Origin: Bacteroidales bacterium
Lineage (GTDB): Bacteria; Bacteroidota; Bacteroidia; Bacteroidales; UBA4417
NCBI GenBank assembly: GCA_030654075.1
Contig: JAURYB010000027.1
Span: 1-64,000 of the forward strand
Reading direction: 5' to 3'
Length of the DNA: 64,000 bases
Position 1 is the first letter of the stretch; every line of letters starts with the position of its first letter. The position numbers and the translations under genes are program-made. Below the pieces are notes generated by a model that searched no databases, was not told the origin of the DNA, and saw only the letters and a program-made list of their open reading frames with translations. Positions 1-8,049 of this stretch are shown piece after piece.

Positions 1-1
1 A

Positions 2-73
2 AAAGAGAGCTTAGAAAAGAAGACCGGATGCTGGATTGACCGGCTGAAAATAGAATGGAAAGATTGGAAATAA
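2..73 (+). CDS. Possible 3' end of an upstream gene (partial)
   Basis: Frame 2 stays open from the window edge to a TAA at 71-73. It would encode about 23 residues ending in a tryptophan- and lysine-rich tail (WIDRLKIEWKDWK). The other two forward frames stop earlier, at about 10-12 and 37-39. This is the right place for a gene just upstream of the injection-system operon, but 23 codons are too few to identify a family or to exclude chance. Confidence 0.3.
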   Translation, partial: KESLEKKTGCWIDRLKIEWKDWK

Positions 74-77
74 AAAA

Positions 78-120
78 TTGAGGGGCGATGGGGCGAGGGG
101 CGAAAGAGCGACGAAGAGAT
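78..120. repeat. GGGGCGA-type simple repeat, copy 1
   Basis: A purine-rich stretch built from GGGGCGA/GGGGCGAG units runs into AAAGAGCGACGAAGAG. The same sequence family appears inverted at about 34815-34853. It lies between the possible end of an upstream gene and the first eCIS gene. It has no coding potential that I can see. Confidence 0.55.
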
Positions 121-228
121 GAAGATACAGATAGAAATTGAATTAGTGTGAATTCCAAAAAACATAGAATCACCCAAACTTCATGACCTACTAAACAGGA
201 ATAAACTATATCTCAAAACAAATATCCT

Positions 229-816
229 ATGATTGCCCAGGCATTAACATATATATCAGGAAAAATCAATTCGGCATTTTTTACACCGGCAGGAAGTCCC
301 AGGGTGATTTTGGGAAATATTGCCACATTGAATGATACCGGAGTAGCCGAAAGCAATGTACTGCTATCGCTTATAAATATTGAAGAAGAAGTGCTCTGGC
401 GGGATCCTGAGAACTATTTTAAACGTGATCCTTCAATTGTTTACAAGAATCCCCCGATGCATTTCAACACCACAATTGCATTTGGAGCATACCTGCCTAA
501 CCTGAATAATTTAGGTACCAATTACGAAGGCTCCATTGCCAAAATACAGAAAGTAATCGGTTTTTTCCAGCGCCAGAACGTCTTTGAACGAACCAATTTC
601 CCTGATCTTCCGAATGGTATTGAAAAGCTCAATTTCGAACTGGTGAACCTGAACCTGGAGCAATTACATCATTTATGGTCGATGCTGGGTGGTAAATACA
701 TTCCTTCGGTAGTTTACAAAATGCGCATGGTTGCTATTGACGAAGCGCTTGAAAGCGCCGAAGCACCATGGATCACGCAAATCATTATTGACGATAAAAT
801 CAAATTTCAGCAATGA
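229..816 (+). CDS. DUF4255 tail-terminator/cap-like protein of an eCIS (Pvc16-like)
   Basis: A 195-residue soluble protein with the layout of the DUF4255/Pvc16_N family: an N-terminal helix (IAQALTYISGKINSAF), a beta strand ending in LLSLINIEEEVLWRD, and later a segment reading LPNLNNLGTNYEGSIAKIQKVIGFFQ. In Pvc and Afp particles, proteins of this family cap or terminate the tube and sheath at the membrane-distal end. It has no signal peptide, as expected for a particle assembled in the cytoplasm. Its stop codon overlaps the next start (ATGA, 813-816), so the two are probably translationally coupled. In Photorhabdus-type clusters this gene is last; here it comes first, an arrangement that also occurs in Bacteroidota eCIS loci. 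The family call is from recalled motifs, not a profile search. Confidence 0.82.
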   Translation: MIAQALTYISGKINSAFFTPAGSPRVILGNIATLNDTGVAESNVLLSLINIEEEVLWRDPENYFKRDPSIVYKNPPMHFNTTIAFGAYLPNLNNLGTNYEGSIAKIQKVIGFFQRQNVFERTNFPDLPNGIEKLNFELVNLNLEQLHHLWSMLGGKYIPSVVYKMRMVAIDEALESAEAPWITQIIIDDKIKFQQ

Positions 817-1595
817 TAGTTTCGAACTATACCAAACTGTTCAGCATTGAGTTCCTGCACGATTTATACAGGGATGGTGTGGATGCTTTCCGGGATAATA
901 AACTTCGCGAAGAAATTCTGCAGGATATCAGCATACAACCTGATGAAGCTAGTTTGAAAACTATGAATGGTTATCGTATAAAATATAAGGTTCAGAAAAA
1001 CAAGCTGATCTGTTTTGTTCAGACTATTGCTTCCATTGATACAACCGGCGGTAGCCCTAAAGTAAATGTGGTAAATAAACCGCTGGTCACATTTGAGGAG
1101 AATACAGTTCTCACTTTCAAAATCTTTATTAATTCGGCCCGGTTTTTAAACAACTCAAACCTCAGGCGTTTTGACACCAAAGATAAAATTCTGAAGTTCG
1201 GCAACGATAGCGGGAATAAACGGGATGCACTGCTTTCGTTATCGCAAAAAATCCCGGCATATAAAACTTCTGACATTTACAGGACCGGTATGCTTGTAAC
1301 CAATCCCGGCAACTTATCCTTCGAAGCCATCAAGGACAGCGATCCGGCTCATCCACAGAATACCACAAAAATCCAATTCTGGAGCCATATAACTGACTTT
1401 GTGCAATACGTAAACCAGGCTGATCTGGTAAACGATACAAGCGGAGAAAAGTGTTTCGGACTGATTAAGATTTCGTTTAAAAAGAATCTTACAAACGATT
1501 TCAGCCTTCTAAAAAAAAGCAGTACTGCAGCTCAGAATAATCTGATCCTGGGCAAAGAGTATATAATCCATTTTAAAACGAATGCAGCAAATTGA
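813..1595 (+). CDS. Unknown protein co-translated with the eCIS cap gene
   Basis: A 260-residue soluble protein with no signal peptide or membrane segment. I do not recognise its family. The N-terminal third (residues 1-75) has alternating hydrophobic residues suggesting a beta-rich fold. The middle is basic (LNNSNLRRFDTKDKILKFG), and the C-terminal region again looks beta-rich, ending in GKEYIIHFKT. It overlaps the preceding DUF4255 gene by 4 nt and is followed by a 240-bp gap with an inverted-repeat element, so it forms a two-gene block with the cap gene. That makes a role in tail termination, sheath-end assembly or cap stability plausible, but this is inferred from position only. Confidence 0.7.
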   Translation: MIVSNYTKLFSIEFLHDLYRDGVDAFRDNKLREEILQDISIQPDEASLKTMNGYRIKYKVQKNKLICFVQTIASIDTTGGSPKVNVVNKPLVTFEENTVLTFKIFINSARFLNNSNLRRFDTKDKILKFGNDSGNKRDALLSLSQKIPAYKTSDIYRTGMLVTNPGNLSFEAIKDSDPAHPQNTTKIQFWSHITDFVQYVNQADLVNDTSGEKCFGLIKISFKKNLTNDFSLLKKSSTAAQNNLILGKEYIIHFKTNAAN

Positions 1596-1617
1596 AAAAC
1601 AAAATTTACATAAATGT

Positions 1618-1741
1618 ACCCACCCCGGCCCTCCCTGAACTCAGGGAGGGTGCAGATTGTGCTCAATTCAGGGTTTGTCATTCTAAGAAAATTTATCGTA
1701 GATAAGTCCTCCCCCTGAGCTCAGGGGGAGACAGAGGGGGT
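1618..1741. repeat. Inverted-repeat element with two strong hairpins, gap before the sheath gene
   Basis: Two palindromes lie in the 240-bp gap before the sheath gene. One is at 1629-1650 (arms CCCTCCCTGA / TCAGGGAGGG, 2-nt loop). The other, at 1709-1730, is a perfect 22-bp palindrome (arms CTCCCCCTGA / TCAGGGGGAG, GC centre). The outer flanks are also related in inverted orientation (ACCCCGG... against ...AGAGGGGGTA). The whole therefore looks like a MITE-like or REP-like element of about 125 bp. Neither hairpin is followed by a T-run, so neither is a canonical rho-independent terminator. Confidence 0.75.
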
Positions 1742-1835
1742 AAAAAAGCAAGGAAAGTCTTATATAATCTTAAAAATGAATGAACTAACATAAAATCCGG
1801 ATACATTATTATTAATCAATTTAACCTTAAACGCT

Positions 1836-3269
1836 ATGTCACAAATAAATGAAACTGCAATCAGGACTCCCGGTGTTTATACAACGGAGATTCCAACCCT
1901 ACCACCTTCGGTTGCGCAGGTATCAACTGCTGTTCCCGCATTTATCGGTTATACACGGATAGCTATTAACGAAATCGGAGATTCGCTGACCAATGTTCCG
2001 ACTAAAATTTTCTCGCTGAAAGAGTACGAACAATACTTTGGATTAGCAGAAAACGAAGCCGGGATCAGCGTGAATGTTGCCATTACCACCGATCCGGTTA
2101 CAAGTGCCGTGACCGCCATGACAGCACAGGCAGTAATTGCAAGTCCTTCGACACATAACATGTATTACAGCCTTCGTCACTATTTTGAAAATGGTGGTGG
2201 GCCATGTTATATTGTTTCGGTTGGACCAACAACAAATGCCGTTGATGCAGGTGAGTTACAACTTGGGCTTACAGCTTTGGCAGCCTGGGACGAACCAACT
2301 TTGATTTTATTCCCTGAGGGACAGGCATTAGCTGAAGCAGCTTATTACGGACTTATTGGCCAGGCTATTGATCAGTGTGCTTTGTTGCAGGACAGGTTTA
2401 CGTTTGTGGATGTGCATCATACTTTGCCAGTGGCAGCCACGCCAAATACTACCACCACAATTGCCAATTTCAGGACGGCATTTGCCAGAACGACAGATCT
2501 CAATTACGCCGCTGCATATTATCCAAATTTACGGACAACCTTTAATTTCAGGTATCAGCAGGCAGATGTTGATGTGCTTATTTCAACTGATGGCGCAGCA
2601 GCTGTGACTTCAACCCTTGCATCGATAAGAGCAACACAAACAGCAGTTTATAATTTATGTATTGACAGGATCAAGACTCAGCTAAGCCCAACTCTTCCGC
2701 CATCTCCGGCTATGGCAGGTGTTTTTGCCAAAGTGGATGGATCGAGAGGCGTTTGGAAAGCTCCGGCAAATGTTTCAGTAAATTCCGTTTATGAAACTAT
2801 AGATTTTATAACCGATGCCGAACAAGGCGACATGAACATGGATGCCGGTTCAGGAAAATCAGTGAATGCAATCCGCGCATTTAACGGCAAGGGAATACTT
2901 GTTTGGGGTGCCCGGACTTTGGATGGCAACAGCAATGAATGGAAATATGTATCTGTCAGAAGGTTTTTCATTATGGTAGAAGAATCAGCCAAGAAAGCAA
3001 CTTTCGCTTTTGTATTCGAACCTAACGATGCCAATACCTGGGTAAAAATCAGGGCTATGCTCGAAAACTACCTCACATTGTTATGGCGTCAGGGCGCATT
3101 AGCTGGTGCAAAACCGGAACATGCATTTTTCGTAAAATGCGGACTGGGTCAAACCATGACGGCACAGGATATCCTCGAAGGAAGATTAATCGTTGAAATC
3201 GGCATGGCAGCAGTTCGACCGGCTGAATTTATCATTCTTCGTTTCATGCATAAACTGCAGGAATCCTGA
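1836..3269 (+). CDS. Contractile tail sheath protein of the eCIS
   Basis: A 477-residue phage-tail-sheath family protein that forms the contractile outer tube. The N-terminus has the family hallmark TPGVYTTEIP followed by a switch into AFIGYT. The last ~120 residues form the conserved C-terminal sheath domain, including INAIRAFNGKGILVWGAR-like sequence, a VRRFFIMVEES segment, a run of helices (NTWVKIRAMLENYL) and the final strand EFIILRFMHKLQ. Photorhabdus Pvc clusters carry three sheath paralogs. Here a single medium-length sheath is present, the simpler type common in Bacteroidota and archaea. It is separated from its neighbours by a 240-bp gap upstream and 52 bp downstream, and probably needs high expression compared with the baseplate genes. 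Confidence 0.95.
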   Translation: MSQINETAIRTPGVYTTEIPTLPPSVAQVSTAVPAFIGYTRIAINEIGDSLTNVPTKIFSLKEYEQYFGLAENEAGISVNVAITTDPVTSAVTAMTAQAVIASPSTHNMYYSLRHYFENGGGPCYIVSVGPTTNAVDAGELQLGLTALAAWDEPTLILFPEGQALAEAAYYGLIGQAIDQCALLQDRFTFVDVHHTLPVAATPNTTTTIANFRTAFARTTDLNYAAAYYPNLRTTFNFRYQQADVDVLISTDGAAAVTSTLASIRATQTAVYNLCIDRIKTQLSPTLPPSPAMAGVFAKVDGSRGVWKAPANVSVNSVYETIDFITDAEQGDMNMDAGSGKSVNAIRAFNGKGILVWGARTLDGNSNEWKYVSVRRFFIMVEESAKKATFAFVFEPNDANTWVKIRAMLENYLTLLWRQGALAGAKPEHAFFVKCGLGQTMTAQDILEGRLIVEIGMAAVRPAEFIILRFMHKLQES

Positions 3270-3321
3270 TCATGATTTTCAATTAAAATTTTAGTAATCA
3301 ACAATCTAAAAACAAAATACA

Positions 3322-3756
3322 ATGGCAAATTATCCAATTCCAAAATTTCATTTCCAGGTTGAATGGGGTGGTGCTAAAATTGGTTTCACCGAAGTAACCG
3401 GACTCGAAGTTTCCACCGAAGTTATCGAATACCGGGATGGAGCAAGCCCTGAGTATCATAAGATCAAGATGCCGGGAATGCAGAAGTATTCAAACATCAC
3501 TATGAAAAGGGGAACGTTTAAAGGCGACAACGACTATTTCAAATGGTGGAATACTGTTGCTTTGAACACCATAGAGCGGCGCGACCTTACAATCTCATTG
3601 CTGAATGAAGAGCATCAACCAGTTGTAGTCTGGAAAATAAAACAGGCATGGCCTGTTAAAGTACAATCAACCGACCTGAAAGCCGATGGCAACGAAGTCG
3701 CTATCGAATCTATTGAAATTGCTCACGAGGGATTAGTAATTCAAAACGAAGGATAA
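3322..3756 (+). CDS. Tail tube protein 1 (gp19/Pvc1-like)
   Basis: A 144-residue protein of the T4 gp19-like tail tube family, the main subunit of the rigid inner tube. The typical start is visible (PIPKFHFQVEWGG), followed by FTEVTGL, a loop ending in KMPGMQKYSNITMKRG, and a C-terminal strand set (NEVAIESIEIAHEGL). Its stop overlaps the next start by one base (TAATG, 3754-3758), giving a tube1-tube2 pair. From Pvc and Afp structures, the longer of two tube paralogs usually forms the baseplate-proximal rings and the shorter one the bulk of the tube. That assigns this copy to the bulk tube by analogy. Confidence 0.93.
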   Translation: MANYPIPKFHFQVEWGGAKIGFTEVTGLEVSTEVIEYRDGASPEYHKIKMPGMQKYSNITMKRGTFKGDNDYFKWWNTVALNTIERRDLTISLLNEEHQPVVVWKIKQAWPVKVQSTDLKADGNEVAIESIEIAHEGLVIQNEG

Positions 3757-4247
3757 TGTTCGATTACCCACCAGTAGGATTTCATTTTTTAGTCACGTTT
3801 CAATTGTTCCCGCAAACACCGAATGACTTCCGTTTCCAGGAAGTCAGCGGGCTGGATGTGGAAATGGAAATGGACACGTTTGTGGAAGGTGGGCAAAACC
3901 GGTTTACCTGGAAATTGCCCAAGCGAGCCCGGTACAGCGACATTGTTTTGAAACGGGGACTGTTTATGGGTTCGGGCATTATACTCTGGTGCCAGAATGC
4001 ATTCGAAAATTTCGTTTTCGAACCCGTAAACGTTACCATCGCTTTGCTCAACAGCGATCATGTTCCATTGCAGGCGTGGTATGTGGTGAATGCCATTCCC
4101 AAAAAATGGAGCATCAGCAATTTTAACGCTCAGGAAAACTCGGTAGTAGTTGAATCCATCACGCTCAGCTACCAGTTTTTCAACGTGATAAGTGTCGAAA
4201 GCCTGGCCAGTGGCGCATTTTCAGCGGCAGCAAGTATCTCAATCTAA
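3756..4247 (+). CDS. Tail tube protein 2 (gp19/Pvc5-like, baseplate-proximal)
   Basis: A 163-residue second member of the gp19-like tail tube family. The landmarks are in the same order as in its neighbour (VGFHFLVTF, FQEVSGLDVEMEM, WKLPKRARYSDIVLKRG, ENSVVVESITLSYQFF). The two paralogs have clearly diverged. A C-terminal extension rich in Ala/Ser (SLASGAFSAAASISI) goes beyond the core domain. By analogy with Pvc5/Afp5 it would form the first tube rings on the spike complex. It ends at a 215-bp gap holding another inverted-repeat element, before the baseplate-side genes. Confidence 0.9.
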   Translation: MFDYPPVGFHFLVTFQLFPQTPNDFRFQEVSGLDVEMEMDTFVEGGQNRFTWKLPKRARYSDIVLKRGLFMGSGIILWCQNAFENFVFEPVNVTIALLNSDHVPLQAWYVVNAIPKKWSISNFNAQENSVVVESITLSYQFFNVISVESLASGAFSAAASISI

Positions 4248-4307
4248 ACTACTGTTTATCCAAATAAAATAAGTTGAAGAAGTGTTTAATAATGATGTCA
4301 ATAAAAT

Positions 4308-4413
4308 GATTTAAGAACAAGGATCAACGATTTTTTATTTAAGATGTGAACAATGATACAGTTGGTTAGAAAAGAGATCAAAAATCGTTAATCAGCATTC
4401 CTTGTTCTTAAAT
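4308..4413. repeat. Inverted-repeat element in the tube-baseplate gap
   Basis: An imperfect inverted repeat. The left arm at about 4308-4336 carries TTTAAGAACAAG...GATCAACGATTTTT. The right arm at about 4380-4413 carries AAAAATCGTTAATC...CTTGTTCTTAAAT. The arms are about 30 nt, separated by about 45 nt. The element lies between the tube genes and the small Pvc6-like gene. It could fold as a long stem in mRNA. No T-run follows the right arm. Confidence 0.7.
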
Positions 4414-4462
4414 TCAAAAAAACAACGTGACCGAAAGAGATAAACAATCTAAAAGCTAAAGT

Positions 4463-4633
4463 ATGCCAATCGAAATCAAGGAACTCCTCATCAGGGCAGC
4501 CGTTTCAAACGGGAATCCTCAGCAGCTGAATTCTTCTGGTTCAACTTCAGACATCCTGAGGCTGAAAAAGCAAATCACCAAAGAGGTTACTGAAAGTGTT
4601 TTGAAAACGTTGAAACAAAAAAGTGAGCGATGA
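4463..4633 (+). CDS. Small Pvc6-like protein (DUF5908-type)
   Basis: A 56-residue protein starting MPIEIKELLIRAAV and ending in a charged helix (ILRLKKQITKEVTESVLKTLKQ). The opening MPIEIKEL followed by a short hydrophobic strand and a C-terminal helix is the signature I associate with DUF5908/Pvc6, a tiny protein found between tube and baseplate genes in eCIS loci. Position fits exactly. The last codons overlap the start of the next gene (ATGA at 4630-4633), showing translational coupling. No enzymatic motif is present. Its role in the family is not well established; a baseplate or tube-assembly accessory role is likely. Confidence 0.82.
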   Translation: MPIEIKELLIRAAVSNGNPQQLNSSGSTSDILRLKKQITKEVTESVLKTLKQKSER

Positions 4634-5346
4634 TAACCAGCGGATTCGGAAAACATGAAAAACTGAAAATTCAGTCGTATTCCGACAAAGGATTTGCGAA
4701 TCCTGTCGGTACGCCTTTCGAAGTTACCATTAATCCTGAAACATACACTACAAGACACCGGATTGAATTTTCGGATACTCAGGCTCCGGGAACATCCATG
4801 CCCATTCTGAAGTTCAATAAAATTACAGCCCAGGAAATCACTTTCAATTTCCTGTTCGACAGTACCGGTGTTATCAGGGATGCAGATCCATTAAGTATAG
4901 GAGTTGCTAACCCGTTAGCTAAGCCAAAATCGGTAGCCGATGAAATTGATGCCTTCCGTAAAAATATCATTGAATACAAGAAAGACATTCACCGGCCTTA
5001 TTTCCTGAAAATTCATTGGGGAACGCTGCTTTTTAAATGTGTGCTTACCAACCTGGATATTGAATTCAAGCTTTTCAAATCCGATGGAACGCCCATTCGC
5101 GCTATCGCTAAATGCACTTTTAAAGGAACTGTTGAGGAGGATCTGCGCAAAGCCCTCGAGAACAAGCAAAGTCCCGATGTAACACACGAACGCCTTGTAA
5201 AATCAGGTGATAAGCTTTCGCTGATGACGCATAAGATTTACAAACAGCAAAAGTTCTTATTGCCTGTGGCGAGCTTTAATCAACTGGATGGATTCCGGAA
5301 TATGAAAACCGGAACAAAGATCTATTTCCCACCTGTAGAAAAATAA
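4630..5346 (+). CDS. LysM-type tube-baseplate connector (Pvc7/CIS tube protein)
   Basis: A 238-residue protein matching the Pvc7/gp53-like group that joins the tube to the baseplate. The N-terminal domain (about residues 1-170) reads through KLKIQSYSD, EVTINPETYTTRHRIEFSD, ITFNFLFDSTG and FLKIHWG. The C-terminal ~50 residues form a LysM-like segment (residues ~188-236, containing LVKSGDKLSLMTHKIY and ending TKIYFPP), as in family members where LysM is used for particle assembly and not for peptidoglycan binding. No signal peptide is present. It is separated by 3 nt from the spike gene that follows. Confidence 0.88.
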   Translation: MITSGFGKHEKLKIQSYSDKGFANPVGTPFEVTINPETYTTRHRIEFSDTQAPGTSMPILKFNKITAQEITFNFLFDSTGVIRDADPLSIGVANPLAKPKSVADEIDAFRKNIIEYKKDIHRPYFLKIHWGTLLFKCVLTNLDIEFKLFKSDGTPIRAIAKCTFKGTVEEDLRKALENKQSPDVTHERLVKSGDKLSLMTHKIYKQQKFLLPVASFNQLDGFRNMKTGTKIYFPPVEK

Positions 5347-5349
5347 AAA

Positions 5350-7098
5350 ATGCCAGAAACTACAAACAGCTCTAACAATGAAATCGGCGGCCTGGTAACC
5401 TATTCCTTGCTGGTTGACGGAAATCCGGTTTCGGATGCGATAGAAATTGTGAGCATAGCCGTTCACCAGGAAATTAATGTAATTACCAGGGCTGCAGTTG
5501 TTATCGTAGATGGCGATCCGGAAACGGAAGATTTCCAGGTTAGCAGCAGCAACCAGTTTTTACCGGGAAAGAGTATTGAAATCAGTTTAGGCTACGATTC
5601 TACCAATGTAAAAGTCTTTAAGGGAATAATAATTTCCAACTCACAGAAAGCTAATGATGAAGCTACATTGCTTACAGTTGAATGTAAAGATGAAGCGGTG
5701 AAAATGACTCTGGATAAAAGCAGCAAGCATTATGTTGACTTATCAGCTTCGGATATTGCTGAAACACTTTTTGGTAAGTATGGAATTTCCGGTTTGGATA
5801 TAGCATCTTCAACAATAAGACACAAGCAACTTGTTCAATTCAACAGCAGCGACTGGGATTTTATGATCAGCAAACTGGATGCGGTTGGTTTGATGTGTAT
5901 TCTGAACAACGGTGAGGTTAAAATCAAAAAGATTAAAGCTGAGCCCGATAGCACTGCACTGGCTGAATTTGGATATGGCGATAATATTCTTGATTTTGAA
6001 GGCGAGATAGATGCCCGTGTACAATCCGAAAATGTGAAAGTGCTTTCGTGGAACTATACTACCCAGGAATTAGAAGATGATGAAGTAGCCTTAAACCTCA
6101 GAAACGCTTCCGGCGTAACTACCGACGAATTGGGTACCGGGCAGACAACAACTGTGCGGACCAGCGGCAAGAAAGAAGCTACAGAACAAAGCGCTTTAGC
6201 TAAGACTAAAAAAATCCGTGAGGTTTTATCAAAAATTAAAGGCAGTCTGAAATTTTCGGGTAGGGTCGCGCAACCGGTGTTGGCAGGCGATTTCATTAAA
6301 CTGAAAGGATTGGGTACAAACTTCAACGGGTCCGTTTTTGTTTCGGCAATCGATCATGAATGCAGTGACGGTGACTGGACAACCACAGCTACTCTGGGAT
6401 GGAGTGAAATGTATTTTTCCGAGCAGGTAAATCCGCTGAGCGAAACTGCGTCAAGCGGCGAATTAAGCGCAATCCAGGGTTTGCAAACCGGTATTATCAC
6501 TGATATTATTGATGTGGATGGCGATTTCAGAATAAAATTACGGCTGCCATTAGTCAGCAACCAGGAAGAAGGTGTTTATGCGCGACTTGCCACGCTGGAT
6601 GCCGGTAATAATCGCGGCACTTTCTTTATGCCCGAAATCAGTGACGAGGTTGTAGTTGGATTTATGAATAACGATCCAAACCAGCCTGTAATTCTCGGCA
6701 TGCTACACAGTAGCACGAACTCAGCACCTCTTGATCCGGAAAATGCGAACGATAAAAAAGGATATGTTTCCCGCTCCGAAATCAAAATAATAATTGACGA
6801 CGGCGAAAAGAGCATAACCATTGAAACACCAGGCGGTAATGTATTCTCGATGAACGATACGGAGAATAAAATTTCGCTTAAAGATTCAAATGGCAACAAA
6901 ATTACCATGGAACAATCCGGTATCACAATTGAATCTGCTTCAGCATTAACATTGAAAGCCGGCTCTACACTTTCTATTTCCGCTCCTCAACTATCTGCTA
7001 AAGCGGATTGGGAATTAAAACTGGAAGGCGGCGGGTCAACAACTGTGAGTAGCAGTGGAAGTTTGACGATTCAGGGGAGTGTGGTGAGTATAAACTGA
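5350..7098 (+). CDS. VgrG/gp27-gp5-like central spike protein (Pvc8-like)
   Basis: A 582-residue spike protein. Residues ~1-370 have the gp27/phage D-like hub architecture (YSLLVDGNPVSDA, then strands leading to ITLSLGYD-like and WDFMISKLDAVGL segments). Residues ~375-455 form the gp5 OB-fold (TGIITDIIDVDGDFRIKLRLP ... MPEISDEVVVGF, NDPNQPVILGMLHS). The remainder is a short beta-helical needle with repeating polar/hydrophobic alternation (ITIETPGGNVFSM, ISLKDSNGNKITM, ITIESASALTLKAG). No extra enzymatic extension follows the needle, so this is a structural spike. It sits above the PAAR tip encoded next, after a 179-bp gap with an inverted repeat. Confidence 0.93.
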   Translation: MPETTNSSNNEIGGLVTYSLLVDGNPVSDAIEIVSIAVHQEINVITRAAVVIVDGDPETEDFQVSSSNQFLPGKSIEISLGYDSTNVKVFKGIIISNSQKANDEATLLTVECKDEAVKMTLDKSSKHYVDLSASDIAETLFGKYGISGLDIASSTIRHKQLVQFNSSDWDFMISKLDAVGLMCILNNGEVKIKKIKAEPDSTALAEFGYGDNILDFEGEIDARVQSENVKVLSWNYTTQELEDDEVALNLRNASGVTTDELGTGQTTTVRTSGKKEATEQSALAKTKKIREVLSKIKGSLKFSGRVAQPVLAGDFIKLKGLGTNFNGSVFVSAIDHECSDGDWTTTATLGWSEMYFSEQVNPLSETASSGELSAIQGLQTGIITDIIDVDGDFRIKLRLPLVSNQEEGVYARLATLDAGNNRGTFFMPEISDEVVVGFMNNDPNQPVILGMLHSSTNSAPLDPENANDKKGYVSRSEIKIIIDDGEKSITIETPGGNVFSMNDTENKISLKDSNGNKITMEQSGITIESASALTLKAGSTLSISAPQLSAKADWELKLEGGGSTTVSSSGSLTIQGSVVSIN

Positions 7099-7143
7099 TT
7101 ATACAAAATATGGATAGAATGCCACAATCTGGAAGGAAGACCC

Positions 7144-7230
7144 AAGTTCCAAATTCCAAGCCCCAAATTCCAAGAATGGAAGACGGAATGATCTTGGTTC
7201 TTGAGATTTGGGACTTGAGATTTGGGACTT
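7144..7230. repeat. Inverted-repeat element between spike and PAAR genes
   Basis: The left arm at 7144-7174 (AAGTTCCAAATTCCAAG...) and right arm at 7200-7230 (CTTGAGATTTGGGACTT...) are imperfect reverse complements of about 31 nt with a loop of about 25 nt. Each arm is itself a near-tandem repeat of CCAAATTCCAAG / TTTGGGACTTGAGA units. It fills most of the gap between spike and PAAR genes. No T-run follows it. Confidence 0.75.
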
Positions 7231-7277
7231 GAATCTTATTAAGAATATGAAAATCAAATAATTAACACAAACAAGCC

Positions 7278-7568
7278 ATGCCATTCGCCGCCCGTGTTTC
7301 TGATATGCACTTATGCCCCATGATCACAGGAACGGTTCCTCATGTAGGCGGACCGGTTTTACCTGCCGGTTGTCCGACAGTGCTGATTGGGGGATTGCCT
7401 GCAGCCCGTGTCGGCGATATGTGCACCTGCACCGGCCCGCCAGATACTATTGCCGCCGGCTCGGGTACGGTAATGATCGGAGGATCACCTGCGGCCCGGA
7501 TGGGTGACAGCACGGCGCATGGCGGAGTTATTATTATCGGCTGCCCTACAGTAAATATTGGAGGATAA
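7278..7568 (+). CDS. PAAR-domain spike tip protein
   Basis: A 96-residue protein that is essentially a single PAAR domain, which caps the VgrG-like spike with a sharp zinc-stabilised cone. The repeating pattern of short strands is visible: AARVSDMHLCP, GCPTVLIGGLPAARVGDMCTCTGPP, GTVMIGGSPAARMGDSTAHGG and GCPTVNIGG. The His and Cys residues (H11, C13, several further Cys, and the later His in STAHGG) are candidates for the zinc site. No toxin extension is fused to it, so cargo must be carried some other way. Three bases separate its stop from the gp25 start. The order PAAR-gp25 is reversed relative to Photorhabdus pvc9-pvc10. Confidence 0.95.
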   Translation: MPFAARVSDMHLCPMITGTVPHVGGPVLPAGCPTVLIGGLPAARVGDMCTCTGPPDTIAAGSGTVMIGGSPAARMGDSTAHGGVIIIGCPTVNIGG

Positions 7569-7571
7569 AAG

Positions 7572-7988
7572 ATGACAAAAATTATCAAATCATTTTTAGG
7601 AACAGGGTGGGGATTTCCGCCGGCATTCAGCAACAAAACATCGGATATCGGAATGCTGAGTGATGTGGATGATATTCAAAGCAGCCTTGAAATCTTATTG
7701 ACTACAAGGCCCGGCGAACGGGTTATGCGTCCTGATTACGGTTGCAACCTGGATGAACTGGTTTTTGAACCATTGACCACAACTTTCAAAACCTATATCA
7801 AAGACCTGATTTCAACAGCCATCCTCTATTATGAACCGCGCATTGAAGTGAACAGCATCGACCTGGATGATACCGGTGAGTTGGAAGGACGGATTCTGAT
7901 TGTGATTGATTACACGGTGAGTGCTACCAATACCCGGTTCAATTTTGTGTACCCGTTCTATAAAAATGAAGCAACTGATTTAAAATGA
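7572..7988 (+). CDS. gp25-like baseplate wedge protein (Pvc9-like)
   Basis: A 138-residue protein of the GPW/gp25 family, a conserved core of the baseplate wedge that starts sheath polymerisation. The characteristic segment is present: DIQSSLEILLTTRPGERVMRPDYG followed by LDELVFEP and YEPRIEVNSIDL. These contain the conserved Arg/Pro/Gly residues of the family turn (RPGER and RPDYGCNL). It is the second gene of a PAAR-gp25 pair and is followed by a 220-bp gap with another inverted repeat before the large baseplate genes. Length is normal for the family. Confidence 0.94.
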   Translation: MTKIIKSFLGTGWGFPPAFSNKTSDIGMLSDVDDIQSSLEILLTTRPGERVMRPDYGCNLDELVFEPLTTTFKTYIKDLISTAILYYEPRIEVNSIDLDDTGELEGRILIVIDYTVSATNTRFNFVYPFYKNEATDLK

Positions 7989-8049
7989 GGACCAATGATA
8001 GTGAGGATTTGAAAAGTATGGTTCTATTAAAGGAAAATATCGAAAATCT

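Noticed and set aside
1629-1730. Rho-independent terminator upstream of the sheath gene
   Set aside because: The hairpins have no T-run following them on either strand; better described as an inverted-repeat element.
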